DNA of 5,685 nucleotides. Source: Syntrophomonas sp. (lineage in GTDB: Bacteria > Bacillota > Syntrophomonadia > Syntrophomonadales > Syntrophomonadaceae). A program made the position numbers and the translations under genes. Location: NCBI GenBank assembly GCA_028709355.1, contig JAQVXF010000083.1, positions 1 to 5,685 of the forward strand, given 5' to 3'. The notes under the pieces were generated by a model. It did not search any database. It was not told where the DNA came from and saw only the letters and a program-made list of their open reading frames with translations. Positions 5,180-5,685 of this stretch are shown one piece after another. Numbering within the stretch: the stretch's first letter is position 1; each line of letters opens with the position of its first letter.

Positions 5180-5188
5180 TTTGCGAAG

Positions 5189-5398
5189 ATGCATAACATG
5201 ATAAACCGAGTCATGGCGGCGACGAAGAAATATACGGTTGTAGACTATGGTTTCTTTAAATTCCTGATGATTTCTTTCGGTATCCTGCTGGGGGTCTATT
5301 TTACCCAGACCATACTCCATATCATCTGGTTGGTGTGGTTGGTTTTTATCGTCTCGACGCTCTGGATGACCTACAAGATCATTAATTATACTAAATGA
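5189..5398 (+). CDS. Small two-helix membrane protein (69 aa, function unknown)
   Basis: A 69-residue protein of unknown role. After a short basic, hydrophilic start (R7, K13, K14) it carries two hydrophobic segments: about residues 22-43 (F-F-K-F-L-M-I-S-F-G-I-L-L-G-V-Y-F and onward) and about 45-62, which is rich in Trp and Val (W47, W50, W59). A loop of only one or two residues makes a tight helical hairpin, and the positive charges at both ends (K13, K14, K63, K69) suggest that both termini face the cytoplasm. The stretch Y-T-V-V-D-Y-G-F-F-K before the first helix resembles small uncharacterised Clostridial membrane proteins as I remember them; this was not checked. The gene is more AT-rich than its neighbours, partly from hydrophobic codons. 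The start is set by AAGGAG at 5174-5179. It follows the hairpin-rich leader and precedes the YqeY-like gene by 126 bases. It has no catalytic motifs. Confidence 0.7.
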   Translation: MHNMINRVMAATKKYTVVDYGFFKFLMISFGILLGVYFTQTILHIIWLVWLVFIVSTLWMTYKIINYTK

Positions 5399-5475
5399 TT
5401 ATTATGAAGAAACACCGGGGAAAGGTGCTCTTGTGTCTCTGGGGCCCATGGGTAAGACAACCAGGCACAGCAGAA

Positions 5476-5497
5476 CCGACCGTTGGTGTCAGGTCGG
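5476..5497 (+). other. Hairpin upstream of the YqeY-like gene
   Basis: CCGACC (5476-5481) pairs perfectly with GGTCGG (5492-5497) over a ten-base loop. An alternative pairing TTGG (5484-5487) with CCAA (5498-5501) overlaps it. It lies 27 bases before the ATG and just ahead of the purine-rich ribosome site, so it could be an operator or a leader hairpin; it has no T-run, so it is unlikely to be a terminator. Confidence 0.25.
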
Positions 5498-5524
5498 CCA
5501 AATAGAAAAAAGGAGAGGGGAACG

Positions 5525-5685
5525 ATGCGGGACCATTTGTATCAAGACATGATCAAGGCCCGGAAGGAGAAGGATAAGGATCTGCTGGCGGCGTTGTCCC
5601 TGGCCTGGGCAGAGATCACCGCCACCGAAAAGGCGGAGCGATGTGACAAACTGGCTGATGCCCGGTTTGTGGCCATCATCAACAA
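5525..5685 (+). CDS. GatB/YqeY domain-like protein, N-terminal part (runs off the window)
   Basis: Fifty-three complete codons are visible and the frame is open at the window edge. The opening L-Y-Q-D-M-I-K-A-R-K-E-K-D-K-D-L-L (5-21) matches the first helix of YqeY-family proteins (pattern L-x-x-D-M-x-x-A-x-K-x-K-D-K-x-x-L), and the next helix has I31 and E35 in the usual spacing. YqeY proteins are about 150 residues and share the tail domain of the GatB subunit of the tRNA amidotransferase; their cellular role is not well defined. The second helix here (L-A-A-L-S-L-A-W-A-E-I-T-A-T-E) departs from the common R-M-L-x-S-A-I-K pattern, so this may be a distant member. The start is secure: ATG with AGGAGAGGGG (5511-5520) four bases upstream. 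What follows the window edge would decide the call. Confidence 0.55.
   Translation, partial: MRDHLYQDMIKARKEKDKDLLAALSLAWAEITATEKAERCDKLADARFVAIIN

Larger units (their letters stand above)
4783..5188. other. 406-base gene-free stretch with terminator, promoter-like box and structured leader
   Basis: No reading frame is credible on either strand. From left to right it holds the terminator hairpin (4800-4857), an extended inverted repeat with outer arms CTCCAG (4860-4865) and CTGGAG (4919-4924) enclosing the odd palindrome CCAGTG-G-CACTGG (4862-4874), a TATAAT (4955-4960), then a run of three hairpins (5014-5113) and a GC-rich patch (5120-5146) before the membrane protein's ribosome site. An 18-codon frame from GTG 4979 to the TAA at 5034-5036 has an AGGAG 12 bases upstream, which is too far to be convincing. 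Confidence 0.45.

Noticed and set aside
5156..5188. Upstream TTG start for the membrane protein, adding 11 residues
   Set aside because: It has no ribosome site ahead, whereas ATG 5189 has AAGGAG nine bases upstream.

Overview
The window looks like chromosomal DNA from a GC-rich anaerobic bacterium, most plausibly a Firmicutes/Clostridia lineage of the Peptococcales or Moorella type. This rests on strong Shine-Dalgarno sites (GAGGTG, AAGGAG, AGGAGAGGGG), a mix of ATG, GTG and TTG starts, a trace of a sigma-54 activator, a regulator that fuses an excisionase-type helix-turn-helix to a molybdate-type binding domain, and a GatB/YqeY-like reading frame. The taxonomy is inferred from gene style and not from any marker gene.

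Layout, left to right. (1) At 122-550 (+) is a hotdog-fold acyl-CoA thioesterase. Its stop codon lies inside a palindromic repeat (549-575). After it comes a relic (about 673-858, +) that keeps only the Fis-type DNA-binding end of a sigma-54-dependent activator. (2) At 922-1743 (-) is a metal-dependent amidohydrolase with a complete set of metal ligands, convergent with the relic. (3) A 404-base gap (1744-2147) holds an exact TATAAT and several small hairpins, and leads into a PRPP synthetase family gene (2148-3152, +) with unusual changes at catalytic positions. (4) A 284-base convergent gap carries at least two terminator-like hairpins. (5) At 3437-4372 (-) is a one-component regulator with an N-terminal HTH and a C-terminal periplasmic-binding-protein-like domain of the molybdate/tungstate-sensing type. 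It is transcribed away from a small arginine-rich protein of unknown function (4591-4782, +); the AT-rich gap between them contains an inverted repeat suited to be an operator. (6) After a terminator at 4800-4857 there is a hairpin-rich, gene-free stretch with a TATAAT box (4955-4960). It leads to a 69-residue two-helix membrane protein (5189-5398, +), and finally to the start of a YqeY-like gene (5525 to the window edge, +).

The genes do not form one clear pathway. The thioesterase, amidohydrolase and activator relic could be leftovers of a catabolic cluster. The regulator has no molybdate transport or cofactor genes within the window, so its visible candidate targets are itself and the divergent small gene. 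The observations most worth a second look are the PRPP synthetase homologue with altered active-site residues, the palindrome in the regulator's promoter region, and the structured leader before the small membrane protein. I did not find a clearly new multi-gene system.
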